A DNA stretch of 64,000 nt from NCBI GenBank assembly GCA_004347685.1, contig SLTJ01000038.1, positions 1 through 64,000 of the forward strand, given 5' to 3'. The position numbers and the translations under genes are program-made. Shown in pieces: positions 24,419 through 33,671 of this stretch (within the stretch, counting starts at the first letter, position 1; the number at the start of each line of letters is the position of its first letter). Source of the stretch: Clostridia bacterium. Lineage in GTDB: Bacteria; Bacillota; DSM-521; Neomoorellales; SLTJ01. The notes below the pieces were generated by a model. It worked only from the letters and a program-made list of their open reading frames with translations. It had not been told where the DNA came from and ran no database searches.

Positions 24419-24616
24419 ATGCAAGGCAAGGTCAAGTGGTTTAATCAGGAAAAGGGTTACGGGTTTATTGAAAGGGACGACGGTAGCGATGTTTTTGTTC
24501 ATTACTCGGCCATTCAGGAGGAAGGGTTCAAGACTTTGGCCGAGGGGCAGATGGTGGAGTTTGATATAGTGCAGGGACCCCGTGGACCACAAGCAGCTAA
24601 CGTAACGAAACTCTAA
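24419..24616 (+). CDS. csp: Cold shock protein (CspA family)
   Basis: 65 residues. The start is ATG 24419, because AGGAGGA (24403-24409) abuts the earlier ATG at 24410 and leaves a proper 9-base gap to this one. One cold-shock OB fold with both RNA-binding motifs: K-G-Y-G-F-I and D-V-F-V-H-Y, after the opening G-K-V-K-W-F-N. It melts RNA secondary structure. It has its own promoter and terminator, so it is monocistronic. Confidence 0.95.
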   Translation: MQGKVKWFNQEKGYGFIERDDGSDVFVHYSAIQEEGFKTLAEGQMVEFDIVQGPRGPQAANVTKL

Positions 24617-24644
24617 GCCTTATTTCAACCAGCGAAAACCAGGT

Positions 24645-24672
24645 GCCCCGGACTTCGCGTTCGGGGCTTTTT
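24645..24672 (+). terminator. Terminator of the cold shock gene
   Basis: GCCCCG and CGGGGC arms at 24645-24667, followed by TTTTT. Confidence 0.85.
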
Positions 24673-24745
24673 ATGTGCTTGCAGCAGGATTTTGCCAGGT
24701 TTTCGGGAATAATACTTCGTGAAGGGCAGAAAGGAGGACTTGTTG

Positions 24746-25276
24746 TTGCAGGTTAACTTGCAGGCACGGAACATGGAAATAACGGGCTCTCTGGCTGATT
24801 ACGTGGAGAAAAAGATCGGTAAGCTGTCGCGTTACCTTGACGCCGAGGAGGCCCAGGTCACGTTATTGATAGAGAAGAACCGGCACGTGGCCGAAGTAAC
24901 CATTTCCCTGGGCGGCATCATCCTACGGGGTGAGGAAGAAACCAACGACATGTACCACTCCATTGACCTGGTGGTGGAAAAGCTGGAGCGCCAGGTGCGC
25001 AAATATAAGACCAGGCTGGGCCGGCGGGTCAAGGCGCAGGGGATGAAGGAGTTGGAAGGCCGGCCGGCCGGTGAGGAGGAAGATGCCAGCGAAGAGGAGA
25101 TCGTCCGTACCAAGCGTTTTGCCATCAAGCCCATGTCAGTGGAAGAGGCCATCATGCAGATGAACCTGCTGGGACATAGTTTTTTTGTTTTCGCCAACGC
25201 CGATTCCGAGCAGGTAAACGTAGTTTACCGTCGTAAGGACGGCCGTTACGGTCTGATTGAGCCTGAATACTCCTGA
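24746..25276 (+). CDS. hpf: Ribosome hibernation promoting factor, long form
   Basis: 176 residues. TTG 24746 is preferred for its spacing from AAGGAGG (24731-24737); TTG 24740 and 24743 are alternatives. The N-terminal S30AE domain (residues 1-95, with L-S-R-Y-L-D-A-E-E-A-Q-V) binds the 30S subunit. A linker rich in Glu leads to the C-terminal dimerisation domain (K-R-F-x-I-K-P-M-S-V-E-E-A-I-x-Q-M-x-L-L-G-H-x-F-F-V-F-x-N). The long form pairs 70S ribosomes into 100S dimers in stationary phase. Lies upstream of secA, as in many Firmicutes. Confidence 0.93.
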   Translation: MQVNLQARNMEITGSLADYVEKKIGKLSRYLDAEEAQVTLLIEKNRHVAEVTISLGGIILRGEEETNDMYHSIDLVVEKLERQVRKYKTRLGRRVKAQGMKELEGRPAGEEEDASEEEIVRTKRFAIKPMSVEEAIMQMNLLGHSFFVFANADSEQVNVVYRRKDGRYGLIEPEYS

Positions 25277-25320
25277 GGGGCCATTTTGGGAGGAATGTCG
25301 TTGAGGAGAGGGGCTAGTCT

Positions 25321-25974
25321 TTGAATGAGGGTACTGCTGGAGGGCCTTTCGGCCGGGTAATAATAGAAGAGGTTATCAGGAAGGTGAGGGGTGTTTTGGC
25401 AGTACGGGTGATCGGCGACGAGCAGGAAGTGGCGGAGATACATATTCTGGCCAACCGGGAGCGCACCCCCAAGCAACTGGTGCGGGATGTAGAGAGCGCC
25501 TTGCTGTTGCACCTGGGGGTAAGTGTAGATTATAAGAAGATCAGCATATTGCAGTTAGAGCCGGAGGGATTGGCGGCAGGCATCAGCCCCGTGTATCCGT
25601 GGGTAACCGCGATCCGTACCGGATCCTCCTCTGGTCAGTGGGTGGCCGAAGTAGAGCTGACATTGAAGGATAGTGTGCGTACATACAAAGCCAGTTGCCC
25701 TATGACGCGGCGCAACCGGCTGCGGGTGGTGGCCATGGCGATCACCGGGGTGCTGGAACCGTTTTTCGGTACCGGTACGGTCTTGATAGTAGAAGATGTC
25801 CTGGAAGTAGAAGTGGCCCATCGCCGGGCCGTGGTGGTGGCGGTGGACCTGGCCCTGGAAGGAAACGAGGAAAAGCTTGTTGGCTGTGCCTACGTGGAGA
25901 CGACCCGGGATGAAGCTGTAGCCCAGGCCACGTTACGGGCTGTCGGCTACCATCTGGCCGCCTGGCTGACCTGA
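25321..25974 (+). CDS. Hypothetical protein between hpf and secA
   Basis: 217 residues from TTG 25321, with GGAGAGGGG 8 bases upstream. No signal peptide or membrane segment. Residues about 15-80 form an alternating strand/helix domain (R-K-V-R-G-V-L-A-V-R-V-I, E-I-H-I-L-A, D-V-E-S-A-L-L-L-H-L-G-V), which resembles small ferredoxin-like folds or a regulatory domain. The remainder has a second strand-rich half ending in paired helices. Clean coding statistics and a good start suggest a real gene. I do not recognise the family. It lies 44 bases after hpf. Confidence 0.7.
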   Translation: MNEGTAGGPFGRVIIEEVIRKVRGVLAVRVIGDEQEVAEIHILANRERTPKQLVRDVESALLLHLGVSVDYKKISILQLEPEGLAAGISPVYPWVTAIRTGSSSGQWVAEVELTLKDSVRTYKASCPMTRRNRLRVVAMAITGVLEPFFGTGTVLIVEDVLEVEVAHRRAVVVAVDLALEGNEEKLVGCAYVETTRDEAVAQATLRAVGYHLAAWLT

Positions 25975-26016
25975 GGACTAACTTCCAACCTCCGTTTTTT
26001 CCGGCCTGGGCGCTAC

Positions 26017-26045
26017 TTGTCACTTCGCCGTATTGGTGTTACAAT
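26017..26045 (+). promoter_or_regulatory. Promoter of secA
   Basis: TTGTCA at 26017-26022, exactly 17 bases, and TACAAT at 26040-26045. Confidence 0.75.
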
Positions 26046-26060
26046 AGGTAGGGCTCTGTG

Positions 26061-26112
26061 GGAACCCGTAAGGGTTCCTTATTGTTCCTTGGGGTCCGGT
26101 TACCGGGACCCC
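26061..26112 (+). promoter_or_regulatory. Two hairpins in the secA leader
   Basis: GGAACCC-GTAA-GGGTTCC at 26061-26078 is followed by a T-rich tract, as in an attenuator. GGGGTCC...GGACCCC at 26091-26112 ends a few bases before the ribosome binding site. No known leader class is recognised. Confidence 0.45.
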
Positions 26113-26128
26113 TGCTGGAGGTGTAAAG

Positions 26129-28762
26129 ATGCTTGCTGTCCTGCGCAATTTACTGGACGACAACGCCCGGGATATAAAGAAGCTGAGCCGGACGGTTCAG
26201 CAGATCAACGACCTGGAACCCGAAATGCAGCGTCTACGGGATGAGGAACTGGCGGCCAGGACCGGGGAATTCCGCCAGCGCCTGGCCAACGGGGCCGGTC
26301 TGGACGACCTCCTGCCGGAGGCCTTTGCCGTGGTGCGGGAAACCTCGCGTCGGGTACTGGGCCAGCGGCCCTTTGACGTGCAGTTGATGGGCGGGATCGT
26401 GCTCCACCAGGGGAAAATCGCCGAAATGAAGACCGGCGAAGGTAAGACCCTGGTGGCTACCATGCCGGTATACTTGAATGCCCTGGCTGGCAAGGGCGTG
26501 CACGTGGTGACGGTGAACGATTACCTGGCCCGCCGGGACAGTGAATGGATGGGCCGCATTTATCGTTTCCTCGGGCTTTCGGTGGGCCTGATCGTCCACG
26601 GCCTGGACTACGCGCAACGTCGGCAGTCTTATGCCTGCGACGTGGCCTACGGCACCAACAACGAGTTTGGGTTTGACTACCTGCGGGACAATATGGCCTT
26701 GGAGGCCAGCCAGTTGGTACAGCGGGAACTCCACTACGCCATCGTGGACGAGGTGGATAGCATCCTCATTGACGAGGCGCGCACCCCGCTGATTATTTCC
26801 GGCCAGGCAGAAAAACCGACCGACCTGTACTACCGGGTGGCCAAGATTATCCCGCGCCTGGTACGCGAGACCGATTATACAGTGGACGAGAAGGCCCGGG
26901 TGGTGGCCCTTACCGAGGCCGGGGTGGCCAGGGTGGAGAGGCTCCTGGGCGTAGACAACCTTTACGATGATGTCAATATGGAGCTCTCGCACCAGGTTAA
27001 CCAGGCCCTGAAGGCCCACGTGCTCATGAAGCGGGACCGGGACTACGTGGTCAAGGACGGCCAGGTTATCATTGTGGACGAGTTCACCGGCCGGTTAATG
27101 TTCGGCCGCCGGTACAGCGAGGGGCTGCACCAGGCCATTGAGGCCAAGGAAGGGGTCAAGATCCAGCGGGAATCCCAGACCTTGGCTACCATCACTTTCC
27201 AGAACTTTTTCCGCATGTACGGGAAACTGGCCGGCATGACCGGGACGGCAGCCACTGAGGCTGAGGAGTTCCGCAAGATTTACGGCCTGGACGTGGTGGT
27301 GATCCCCACCAACATGCCCATGATCCGGACAGACCACTCGGACCGGATTTACCGTACCGAAGCCGGCAAGTTCCGGGCGGTGGTGGAGGAGATCAAGGAA
27401 TGTTATCAGCAGAAGCGGCCGGTGCTGGTGGGCACCATTTCCATTGAGAAGTCGGAGAAGCTGAGTGGGATGCTCAAGCGGGAAGGAATCCCCCACCAGG
27501 TCCTCAACGCTAAGTATCACGAGCAGGAAGCCCAGATAATCGCCCAGGCCGGCCGGTTGGGGGCTGTGACCATTGCCACCAATATGGCCGGCCGCGGTAC
27601 CGATATCATGCTGGGGGGCAACCCGGAGGCCCTGGCCCGGGAAGAACTGCGGCGGCAGGGAGTAGAACCGCAGGGGGTAGATTCGGACACCTGGCAGCAG
27701 CTCCTGGACAAGTACCAGGCCCAGACTGAGGCGGAGCACGAGCAGGTGGTGGCCACGGGCGGACTGCACATCATCGGCACCGAGCGCCACGAAAGCCGGC
27801 GCATTGACAACCAGTTGCGCGGCCGGTCCGGGCGTCAGGGAGACCCGGGGTCCAGCCGTTTCTACGTCTCGCTGGAGGACGATCTGATGCGCCTCTTTGG
27901 GGCCGACAGCCTGGGGGGTATTCTGGACCGGCTGGGCATGGACGATTCTACGCCCATTGACCATTCCCTGGTATCCCGCGCCCTGGAGAACGCTCAGAAG
28001 AAGATTGAGGCCCGGAACTTTGATACCAGGAAAAGGGTGCTGGAATACGACGATGTGATGAACCAGCACCGGGAAGTGATCTACCGCCAGCGTATGGAGG
28101 TGCTGCGGGAGCACGACCTGCGGGGGCAGATCCTGGGCATGCTGGACACGGTAGTTGACCGGACCGTCGAGCGTTACTCTGGGGAGAGCCGCTTCCCGGA
28201 GGAATGGGACCTGAACAGCCTGCTGGACTATGCCGAGCAGTCCTTCCTGCCGGGTCACGGGCTGGTCCCCGGCCAACTGGCCGGCCTGGAAAAGGAAGAA
28301 GTCCGGCAGTTGTTTCAGGCCCGGGCCAGGGAAATCTACCAGGCGCGGGAAGATGAACTGGAGGCCGAGCTCATGCGGCAGCTCGAGCGCCTGGTGGTGC
28401 TCAAGGTGGTGGACGCCAAGTGGATGGACCACCTGGACGCGATGGACGACCTGCGCCAGGGCATCGGCCTCCGGGCCTATGGCCAGCGGGATCCGCTCAT
28501 TGAGTACAAGTACGAGGCTTTCCAGATGTTTAACGATATGATCGAGGCCATCCAGGAGGATGTGGTGCGCTACATCCTGCGGGTGAGACTGGCGCAACAG
28601 CCCCAGCCGGTGCGGCCCAGGCAGGTCACGGAGAACCGGGGCCAGGCCGAGCAGGCATCCAGGCCGGTCAAGCGGGAAACCAAGGTGGGCCGCAACGACC
28701 CCTGCCCCTGTGGCAGCGGGAAAAAGTATAAGAAGTGTTGCGGCCAGAACCAGATTGCCTAG
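26129..28762 (+). CDS. secA: Preprotein translocase ATPase SecA
   Basis: 877 residues from ATG 26129 (GGAGGTGT upstream). The motor that drives proteins through SecYEG. Walker [10 protein letters not shown] is near residue 100, Walker [15 protein letters not shown] near residue 205, and the second helicase half has [10 protein letters not shown] and [13 protein letters not shown]. The C-terminal zinc site [15 protein letters not shown] binds SecB or phospholipid. prfB follows at once, the common secA-prfB order. Confidence 0.98.
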   Translation: MLAVLRNLLDDNARDIKKLSRTVQQINDLEPEMQRLRDEELAARTGEFRQRLANGAGLDDLLPEAFAVVRETSRRVLGQRPFDVQLMGGIVLHQGKIAEMKTGEGKTLVATMPVYLNALAGKGVHVVTVNDYLARRDSEWMGRIYRFLGLSVGLIVHGLDYAQRRQSYACDVAYGTNNEFGFDYLRDNMALEASQLVQRELHYAIVDEVDSILIDEARTPLIISGQAEKPTDLYYRVAKIIPRLVRETDYTVDEKARVVALTEAGVARVERLLGVDNLYDDVNMELSHQVNQALKAHVLMKRDRDYVVKDGQVIIVDEFTGRLMFGRRYSEGLHQAIEAKEGVKIQRESQTLATITFQNFFRMYGKLAGMTGTAATEAEEFRKIYGLDVVVIPTNMPMIRTDHSDRIYRTEAGKFRAVVEEIKECYQQKRPVLVGTISIEKSEKLSGMLKREGIPHQVLNAKYHEQEAQIIAQAGRLGAVTIATNMAGRGTDIMLGGNPEALAREELRRQGVEPQGVDSDTWQQLLDKYQAQTEAEHEQVVATGGLHIIGTERHESRRIDNQLRGRSGRQGDPGSSRFYVSLEDDLMRLFGADSLGGILDRLGMDDSTPIDHSLVSRALENAQKKIEARNFDTRKRVLEYDDVMNQHREVIYRQRMEVLREHDLRGQILGMLDTVVDRTVERYSGESRFPEEWDLNSLLDYAEQSFLPGHGLVPGQLAGLEKEEVRQLFQARAREIYQAREDELEAELMRQLERLVVLKVVDAKWMDHLDAMDDLRQGIGLRAYGQRDPLIEYKYEAFQMFNDMIEAIQEDVVRYILRVRLAQQPQPVRPRQVTENRGQAEQASRPVKRETKVGRNDPCPCGSGKKYKKCCGQNQIA

Positions 28763-28772
28763 GAGGGATATG

Positions 28773-29883
28773 ATGCTGGGTGATTACAAGACGGTGCTGG
28801 AATCTATGGGGAAACGCCTCGATGATTTGAGGGGTTCCCTTTGACCTGGCTGGTAAGGAGAAAAGGCTCCGAGAGTTGCAGGAAGAAATGGAGACGCCTG
28901 ATTTCTGGCAGGACCAGGAGCGGGCGCGGGGAGTAACCCGGGAACTGCGTCGCCTGGAGCGGCAGTTGGATGACTTTGCGGCCCTGAGCCACCAGTTCGG
29001 GGAGCTGGCAGCCCTCTGGGAGCTAGCGGTGGATGAGGGGGAAGATTCCCTGGAGCCGGAACTGGCCCGGGACATCCAGGAACTTGAGGGCAAACTGGCC
29101 GAGAAGGAGAAGCAAGTGCTTCTCGGTGGACCCTACGACAGCCACAACGCTATCCTTTCCCTGCATGCCGGGGCCGGGGGCACCGAGGCTCAGGACTGGG
29201 TGGAAATGCTGATGCGCATGTACCTCCGCTGGACGCAGGAGCACGACTATCCTGTGGAAGTACTCGACTGCCTGCCCGGAGACGAGGCGGGCATCAAGAG
29301 TGTTACCTTACTCATCAGCGGGGAAAACGCTTACGGGTACCTGAGGGCGGAGAAAGGGGTGCACCGCCTGGTACGCATTTCCCCCTTTGACGCGGCCCGG
29401 CGGCGCCACACTTCTTTTGCTTCGGTGGACGTTCTGCCGGAGGTCACCCCGGACGAAGAGGTAGAGATAAACCCGGACGACCTCCGGGTAGATACTTTCC
29501 GCTCCAGCGGCGCGGGCGGCCAGCATGTCAACAAGACGGATTCGGCGGTGCGGATTACCCATCTGCCTACCGGGATCGTGGTCACGTGTCAGAATGAGCG
29601 TTCCCAGCACGCCAACCGCCTGGCCGCCATGAAGATCCTCCAGGCGCGCCTGTTGGAACTAAAGCGCCGGGAGCAGGAGAAGGAAACCATGGCCCTGCGG
29701 GGCGAGCAGGGAGAAATTGCCTGGGGTAACCAGATCCGTTCCTATATTTTTCAACCCTACACCCTGGTCAAGGACCACCGTACCCAGGTAGAGGTAGGCA
29801 ACATTGAATCGGTTATGGACGGCAATCTGGACCCCTTTATTTCCGGGTACCTGCTCTGGGCCAGCAGCCAAGAAGCCCGGTAG
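28773..29883 (+). CDS. prfB: Peptide chain release factor 2, with programmed +1 frameshift
   Basis: 369 residues when the frameshift is included. The first 23 codons run from ATG 28773 to CTT TGA C at 28839-28845, and reading continues +1 from GAC 28843. An in-frame AGGGG lies just upstream, as in other prfB genes, where RF2 shortage favours the shift. The mature protein recognises UGA/UAA through S-P-F (in R-I-S-P-F-D) and triggers hydrolysis through G-G-Q (S-G-A-G-G-Q-H-V-N). It begins 10 bases after the secA stop, and the next ATG (28770) is equally in frame. Confidence 0.96.
28831..28845 (+). other. RF2 programmed frameshift site
   Basis: The Shine-Dalgarno-like AGGGG, the slippery CTT and the stop TGA followed by C match the known autoregulatory site. 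Confidence 0.9.
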
Positions 29884-29897
29884 TGAATAGAGAATCG

Positions 29898-29923
29898 CGG
29901 CCCCTGAAAGCGGGGCCGTTTTT
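29898..29923 (+). terminator. Terminator after prfB
   Basis: CGGCCCC and GGGGCCG arms with a 7-base loop, followed by TTTTT. Confidence 0.88.
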
Positions 29924-29947
29924 CATGGCTCATACGGAGGAATAGGC

Positions 29948-31603
29948 TTGCAGCGGTACCGTCACCTCTCGCGCCTGCGGGAGATAATCAATGTTTTCGC
30001 CCGGGCCGGCTTCAGCTACCTCGTAAGCCAGTTAGGCTTGGGCCACCTCGTTTCTCTGCCCTGGCGGCAAGGGAAGGGGCCGGGATCCATGGCGCCGGCT
30101 GGAGAGAAGCTCAGGGCGGCCTTGGAGCAGTTGGGCCCAACCTTTATTAAACTCGGCCAGGTAATGAGCACCCGTCCTGATATCCTTCCGGCCGAAATCG
30201 TTTCTTCATTGCGGCGGCTGCAGGATGAAGTCGCGCCCTTCTCTGCGGACCTGGCCCAAAAGCAGATTGAAAAGGAATTAGGGGTGCCTGGGGAGCGGGT
30301 ATTCGCCTGGTTTGACCGGGAGCCCCTGGCAGCGGCTTCCATCGGCCAGGTACACCGCGCGCGCCTGGTAACCGGCGAAGAAGTGGTGGTAAAGGTCCGC
30401 CGGCCGGGCATTGAGGAGACGGTGGAAGTAGATCTGGACATCCTGTTTACGCTGGCCCGCCTGGCCAAGGCCCATACCGCCTGGGGAGAGATTTACGATT
30501 TCGTGGCCATGGTGGAGGAGTTCGCCCGCACCATCCGGCAGGAGATGGATTTTGCCCAGGAAGGGCGCAATGCTGACCGGCTGCGGGAGAACATGGCCGA
30601 GTTGGGCGGAGTCTACGTGCCCCGGATCTTCTGGGAGCATACCACCACTGGCGTGCTGGTAATGGAGTATGTGCCGGGGGTGAAGCTTAATGACCTGGAC
30701 CGCATCCGCCAGGCCGGCCTTGACACTTCCCGCCTGGCCGCTAATCTGATCCTGGCCTTCTTATATCAGGTGCTGGACAAGGGTTTCTTTCATGCTGACC
30801 CGCACCCCGGCAATCTGGCCGTCCTGCCGAATGGGGTGATTGTGTTCATGGATTTTGGCATGGTGGGCAGCCTCAGCCAGCAGCGGCAGGAGCAATTTGG
30901 CCAGCTCATCCTGGGCCTGTTGCGAAAAAACAGCCGCCGCATTGTTCGTACCATCAGCGACATGGGCATTGTCCCCAAGGGGACGGATATGCTGCAGTTG
31001 CGCCGCGATGTGGACCGGCTGCGGGACCATTACTACGAGGTGCCGTTTCAAGAAATCCACCTGGGCAAAGCCATTCAGGAGATCCTGGATCTGGCCTTCA
31101 AGTATCATATCCAGTTGCCCTCTGAGTTTACCTATTTGGCCAAGGCCTTGATTACCCTGGAAGGCCTGGCCCTGGATCTTGACCCTGATCTCAGCATTGT
31201 GAGAATAGCTGAGCCAGTGGGCCGCAAGCTGTCGCGGTCGCAGTACAGCTCCCGGTCCCTGCGCCGCCGTCTGCAGGAACACCTGGAGGATCTGACGGAA
31301 ATACCCTCCCTGCTGTACGAGATCGTCAGCCAGACCGCTTCTGGCAACCTCGCCGTCCGCCTCGAGCACGAAGGACTGCCAAAGGTCCTCACCCAGGTCA
31401 GCCGGCTGGTGAGCCAGTTATCCCTGAGCCTGGTTCTGCTTTCATTCAGCATTGTCATGTCTGGGCTGGTCATAAGTTCCGCCCTAGGAAAGGAGGCCGG
31501 CGGGCTCTTTTTCCGCCTGCCGGTTCTAGAAATAGGTTTTGTCGCGGCTACGGTCATGGCCATCTGGCTGATCATCTCCATTTACCGCTCTACCCGCTTG
31601 TAG
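29948..31603 (+). CDS. ABC1/UbiB-family atypical kinase (AarF-like)
   Basis: 551 residues from TTG 29948 (GGAGGAA upstream). Family motif F-I-K-L-G-Q-V-x-S-T-R-P-D-I-L-P (KxGQ) is near residue 65, with A-A-A-S-I-G-Q-V-H-R-A, the Lys in V-V-K-V-R-R-P-G-I, and the metal-binding H-A-D-P-H-P-G-N and F-M-D-F-G-M-V-G. Two hydrophobic helices close the C-terminus (about residues 495-550) and anchor it in the membrane. UbiB/ABC1 proteins support quinone or lipid biosynthesis or transport in ways still unclear. Here it may relate to menaquinone. Confidence 0.9.
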   Translation: MQRYRHLSRLREIINVFARAGFSYLVSQLGLGHLVSLPWRQGKGPGSMAPAGEKLRAALEQLGPTFIKLGQVMSTRPDILPAEIVSSLRRLQDEVAPFSADLAQKQIEKELGVPGERVFAWFDREPLAAASIGQVHRARLVTGEEVVVKVRRPGIEETVEVDLDILFTLARLAKAHTAWGEIYDFVAMVEEFARTIRQEMDFAQEGRNADRLRENMAELGGVYVPRIFWEHTTTGVLVMEYVPGVKLNDLDRIRQAGLDTSRLAANLILAFLYQVLDKGFFHADPHPGNLAVLPNGVIVFMDFGMVGSLSQQRQEQFGQLILGLLRKNSRRIVRTISDMGIVPKGTDMLQLRRDVDRLRDHYYEVPFQEIHLGKAIQEILDLAFKYHIQLPSEFTYLAKALITLEGLALDLDPDLSIVRIAEPVGRKLSRSQYSSRSLRRRLQEHLEDLTEIPSLLYEIVSQTASGNLAVRLEHEGLPKVLTQVSRLVSQLSLSLVLLSFSIVMSGLVISSALGKEAGGLFFRLPVLEIGFVAATVMAIWLIISIYRSTRL

Positions 31604-31723
31604 GCATATCCGCCAGCCAAACGTGGCTTTCTCCGCGCCTGGCGCCGCAAGCTTCCAGTTTTGCGGGCATAGAAATTCCCCCCATGGTGAAGATTAAGAA
31701 AAAGCACTGGCGGAGAGAGCTAT

Positions 31724-31912
31724 TTGCCGTACGTGATCGAGGATAACTGCATCGCCTGCGGCATTTGCCGTGCGGCCTGCCCGGAAGAAGCCATTACCGA
31801 TGGCTACCGTCAGGGTAACCCCTGGGAGATGTTTAAGATAACGGCGGCCTGCACCGGTTGTGGTCGTTGCCACCCTGTTTGTCCTACCGGAGCGATAACT
31901 TTCGTTCCTTAG
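31724..31912 (+). CDS. Small 4Fe-4S dicluster ferredoxin
   Basis: 62 residues from TTG 31724 (GGCGGAGAG upstream). Two clusters: C9-x2-C12-x2-C15-x3-C-P in the first half and C-x2-C-x2-C-x3-C-P in the second, with about 25 residues between them. A low-potential electron carrier of the anaerobe type. It stands between the UbiB-like gene and the YitT-type gene, with no clear partner. Confidence 0.92.
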   Translation: MPYVIEDNCIACGICRAACPEEAITDGYRQGNPWEMFKITAACTGCGRCHPVCPTGAITFVP

Positions 31913-31949
31913 CAGGAATCCGGGCAGCCAGGGCGAAAAGTGGAGAACT

Positions 31950-32813
31950 ATGGCCAAGGACCGGATATGGCAGGTGGTAATAGATTATGCGGTGATAACG
32001 CTCGGTACTGTAATCGTGGGCACCGGGCTGGGCTTTTTTCTGGTCCCGCACAAGATTGCCGCCGGCGGCATCAGCGGCCTGGCCACAGTCATCTATTACC
32101 TTACCGGCATCCCGGTGGGAGTAACCATGTTCACCCTGAACGTGCCGCTATTTATCATGGCGGTGCGAAATCTCGGGGTGCGCTTTGGCGTTCGCACCCT
32201 TTACGGCACGGCCATCCTTTCCCTCTGGATAGATTTTCTGGTGGGCCGGGTGAGTGCTCCTACCCAGGAACCTCTGCTGGCCGCCATTTACGGGGGGCTG
32301 CTTACCGGCGTCGGCCTGGGGTTGGTTTTCCGGGCCGGCGGTACTACCGGCGGCACCGACCTGGCCGCGCTGCTCCTCCGCCGTCGCCTCCGGGCCAGCA
32401 CCGGCCAGGCGCTGCTGGTGGCTGACGGCCTGGTTATCGCTACGGCCGCCGCTGTTTTCGGGGTGGAGCTAGGGTTGTACGCCCTCATTTCCCTGCTGGT
32501 CAGCAGCCGCATGATTGATTCCGTCCAGGAAGGGGTCGGCTACGCCAAAGTCGTCCTTATCATTTCTTCCCAGCCCCAGGAGATAGCCAACTCCATTTTA
32601 TTTAACCTTAACCGCGGGGCCACCGCCCTGGAGGGCGAAGGTTTGTACACCAGCCAGAAAAGGCGCGTGATTCTTTGTGTGGTCAACCGGGCGGAAATCA
32701 GCCGCCTCAAGGCCCTGGTCAGGAACATTGACCCGCAGGCCTTTATGATCGTAACCAGTGTGCATGAGGCCCTGGGCGAAGGGTTCAAAGATCTGACCCG
32801 GGAAATTATTTAG
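31950..32813 (+). CDS. YitT family membrane protein (DUF161 + DUF2179)
   Basis: 287 residues from ATG 31950. Five or so membrane helices fill residues 10-180, including G-F-F-L-V-P-H-K-I-A-A-G-G-I-S-G-L-A and G-G-T-T-G-G-T-D. The cytoplasmic DUF2179 domain (about residues 205-285) has R-G-A-T-A-L-E-G-E-G and I-D-P-Q-A-F-M-I-V-T. This is the usual YitT/YpjC layout. Function not established; transport or sensing is suspected for the family. Confidence 0.9.
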   Translation: MAKDRIWQVVIDYAVITLGTVIVGTGLGFFLVPHKIAAGGISGLATVIYYLTGIPVGVTMFTLNVPLFIMAVRNLGVRFGVRTLYGTAILSLWIDFLVGRVSAPTQEPLLAAIYGGLLTGVGLGLVFRAGGTTGGTDLAALLLRRRLRASTGQALLVADGLVIATAAAVFGVELGLYALISLLVSSRMIDSVQEGVGYAKVVLIISSQPQEIANSILFNLNRGATALEGEGLYTSQKRRVILCVVNRAEISRLKALVRNIDPQAFMIVTSVHEALGEGFKDLTREII

Positions 32814-32831
32814 GCACGAGGTGATCGGTAA

Positions 32832-33671
32832 ATGTCTGAAGACCTGGCGGCCTTGGCCGAGCGGGCGCGGGTAATCCGGCGGCACATTGTCCGCATGATC
32901 ACGCGGGCCGGATCCGGGCACCCGGGAGGCTCGCTTTCGGCCGCCGACATAGTTACCACCCTTTATTTTCACGAGCTGCGGCTGGACCCGCGCCGGCCGG
33001 ACTGGCCGGAGCGGGACCGGTTCATTCTCTCCAAGGGGCACGCTGCCCCGGTGCTATACGCGGCCCTGGCCGAGCGCGGGTTCTTCCCGGTGGAGGAACT
33101 GGACACCCTGCGGCAGTTAGGCAGCCGGCTGCAGGGGCACCCGGACCTGCGCAAGCTGCCGGGGGTGGAGATGTCCACCGGGTCCCTGGGTCAGGGCCTG
33201 GCCGTGGGCAATGGCATGGCCCTGGCCGCCCGCCTGGACGGCCGCGACTCCCGGGTTTACGTGCTGCTGGGGGACGGCGAGGTGGAAGAAGGCATGGTTT
33301 GGGAGGCAGCCATGGCCAGTTCCCACTACCGGCTGGACAACCTGGTGGCCATGCTGGACCACAACCGGCTGCAGATTGACGGTCCGGTGGCGGAGGTCAT
33401 GTCTCCGGAGCCGCTGGCCGAAAAATGGCGGGCCTTTGGCTGGCATGTATTGCCGATTGACGGCCATGATTTCTCCCAGATCGTCGCGGCCCTGACCCGG
33501 GCCCGCAGCCTCAAGGGGCGACCGACGATGATAGTTTGCGAAACGGTCAAGGGTAAAGGTGTATCCTTCATGGAAAACCAGGTGGAGTGGCATGGCACCG
33601 CCCCCAAGGAGGAGGAGCTGGCCCGGGCTCTGGAAGAACTGGAGGGGAAAAGCGATGTCTATGCCGGCTAA
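32832..33671 (+). CDS. Transketolase, N-terminal (TPP-binding) subunit
   Basis: 279 residues from ATG 32832. Carries S-G-H-P-G-G-S-L-S, then S-K-G-H-A-A-P and the thiamine-diphosphate loop G-D-G-E-V-E-E-G-M-V-W-E-A with its distal N in D-H-N-R-L-Q. With the next gene it forms a heterodimeric transketolase that moves C2 units between pentoses and hexoses. It overlaps the C-terminal subunit by 17 bases. Confidence 0.95.
   Translation: MSEDLAALAERARVIRRHIVRMITRAGSGHPGGSLSAADIVTTLYFHELRLDPRRPDWPERDRFILSKGHAAPVLYAALAERGFFPVEELDTLRQLGSRLQGHPDLRKLPGVEMSTGSLGQGLAVGNGMALAARLDGRDSRVYVLLGDGEVEEGMVWEAAMASSHYRLDNLVAMLDHNRLQIDGPVAEVMSPEPLAEKWRAFGWHVLPIDGHDFSQIVAALTRARSLKGRPTMIVCETVKGKGVSFMENQVEWHGTAPKEEELARALEELEGKSDVYAG

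Noticed and set aside
27095-28597. 500-codon minus-strand frame opposite secA
   Set aside because: Composition is typical antisense of a GC-rich gene, with no motifs; secA is unambiguous.
33559-33654. Upstream extension of the transketolase C-terminal subunit
   Set aside because: The open frame overlaps the N-subunit coding region; ATG 33655 has the ribosome binding site and family start.
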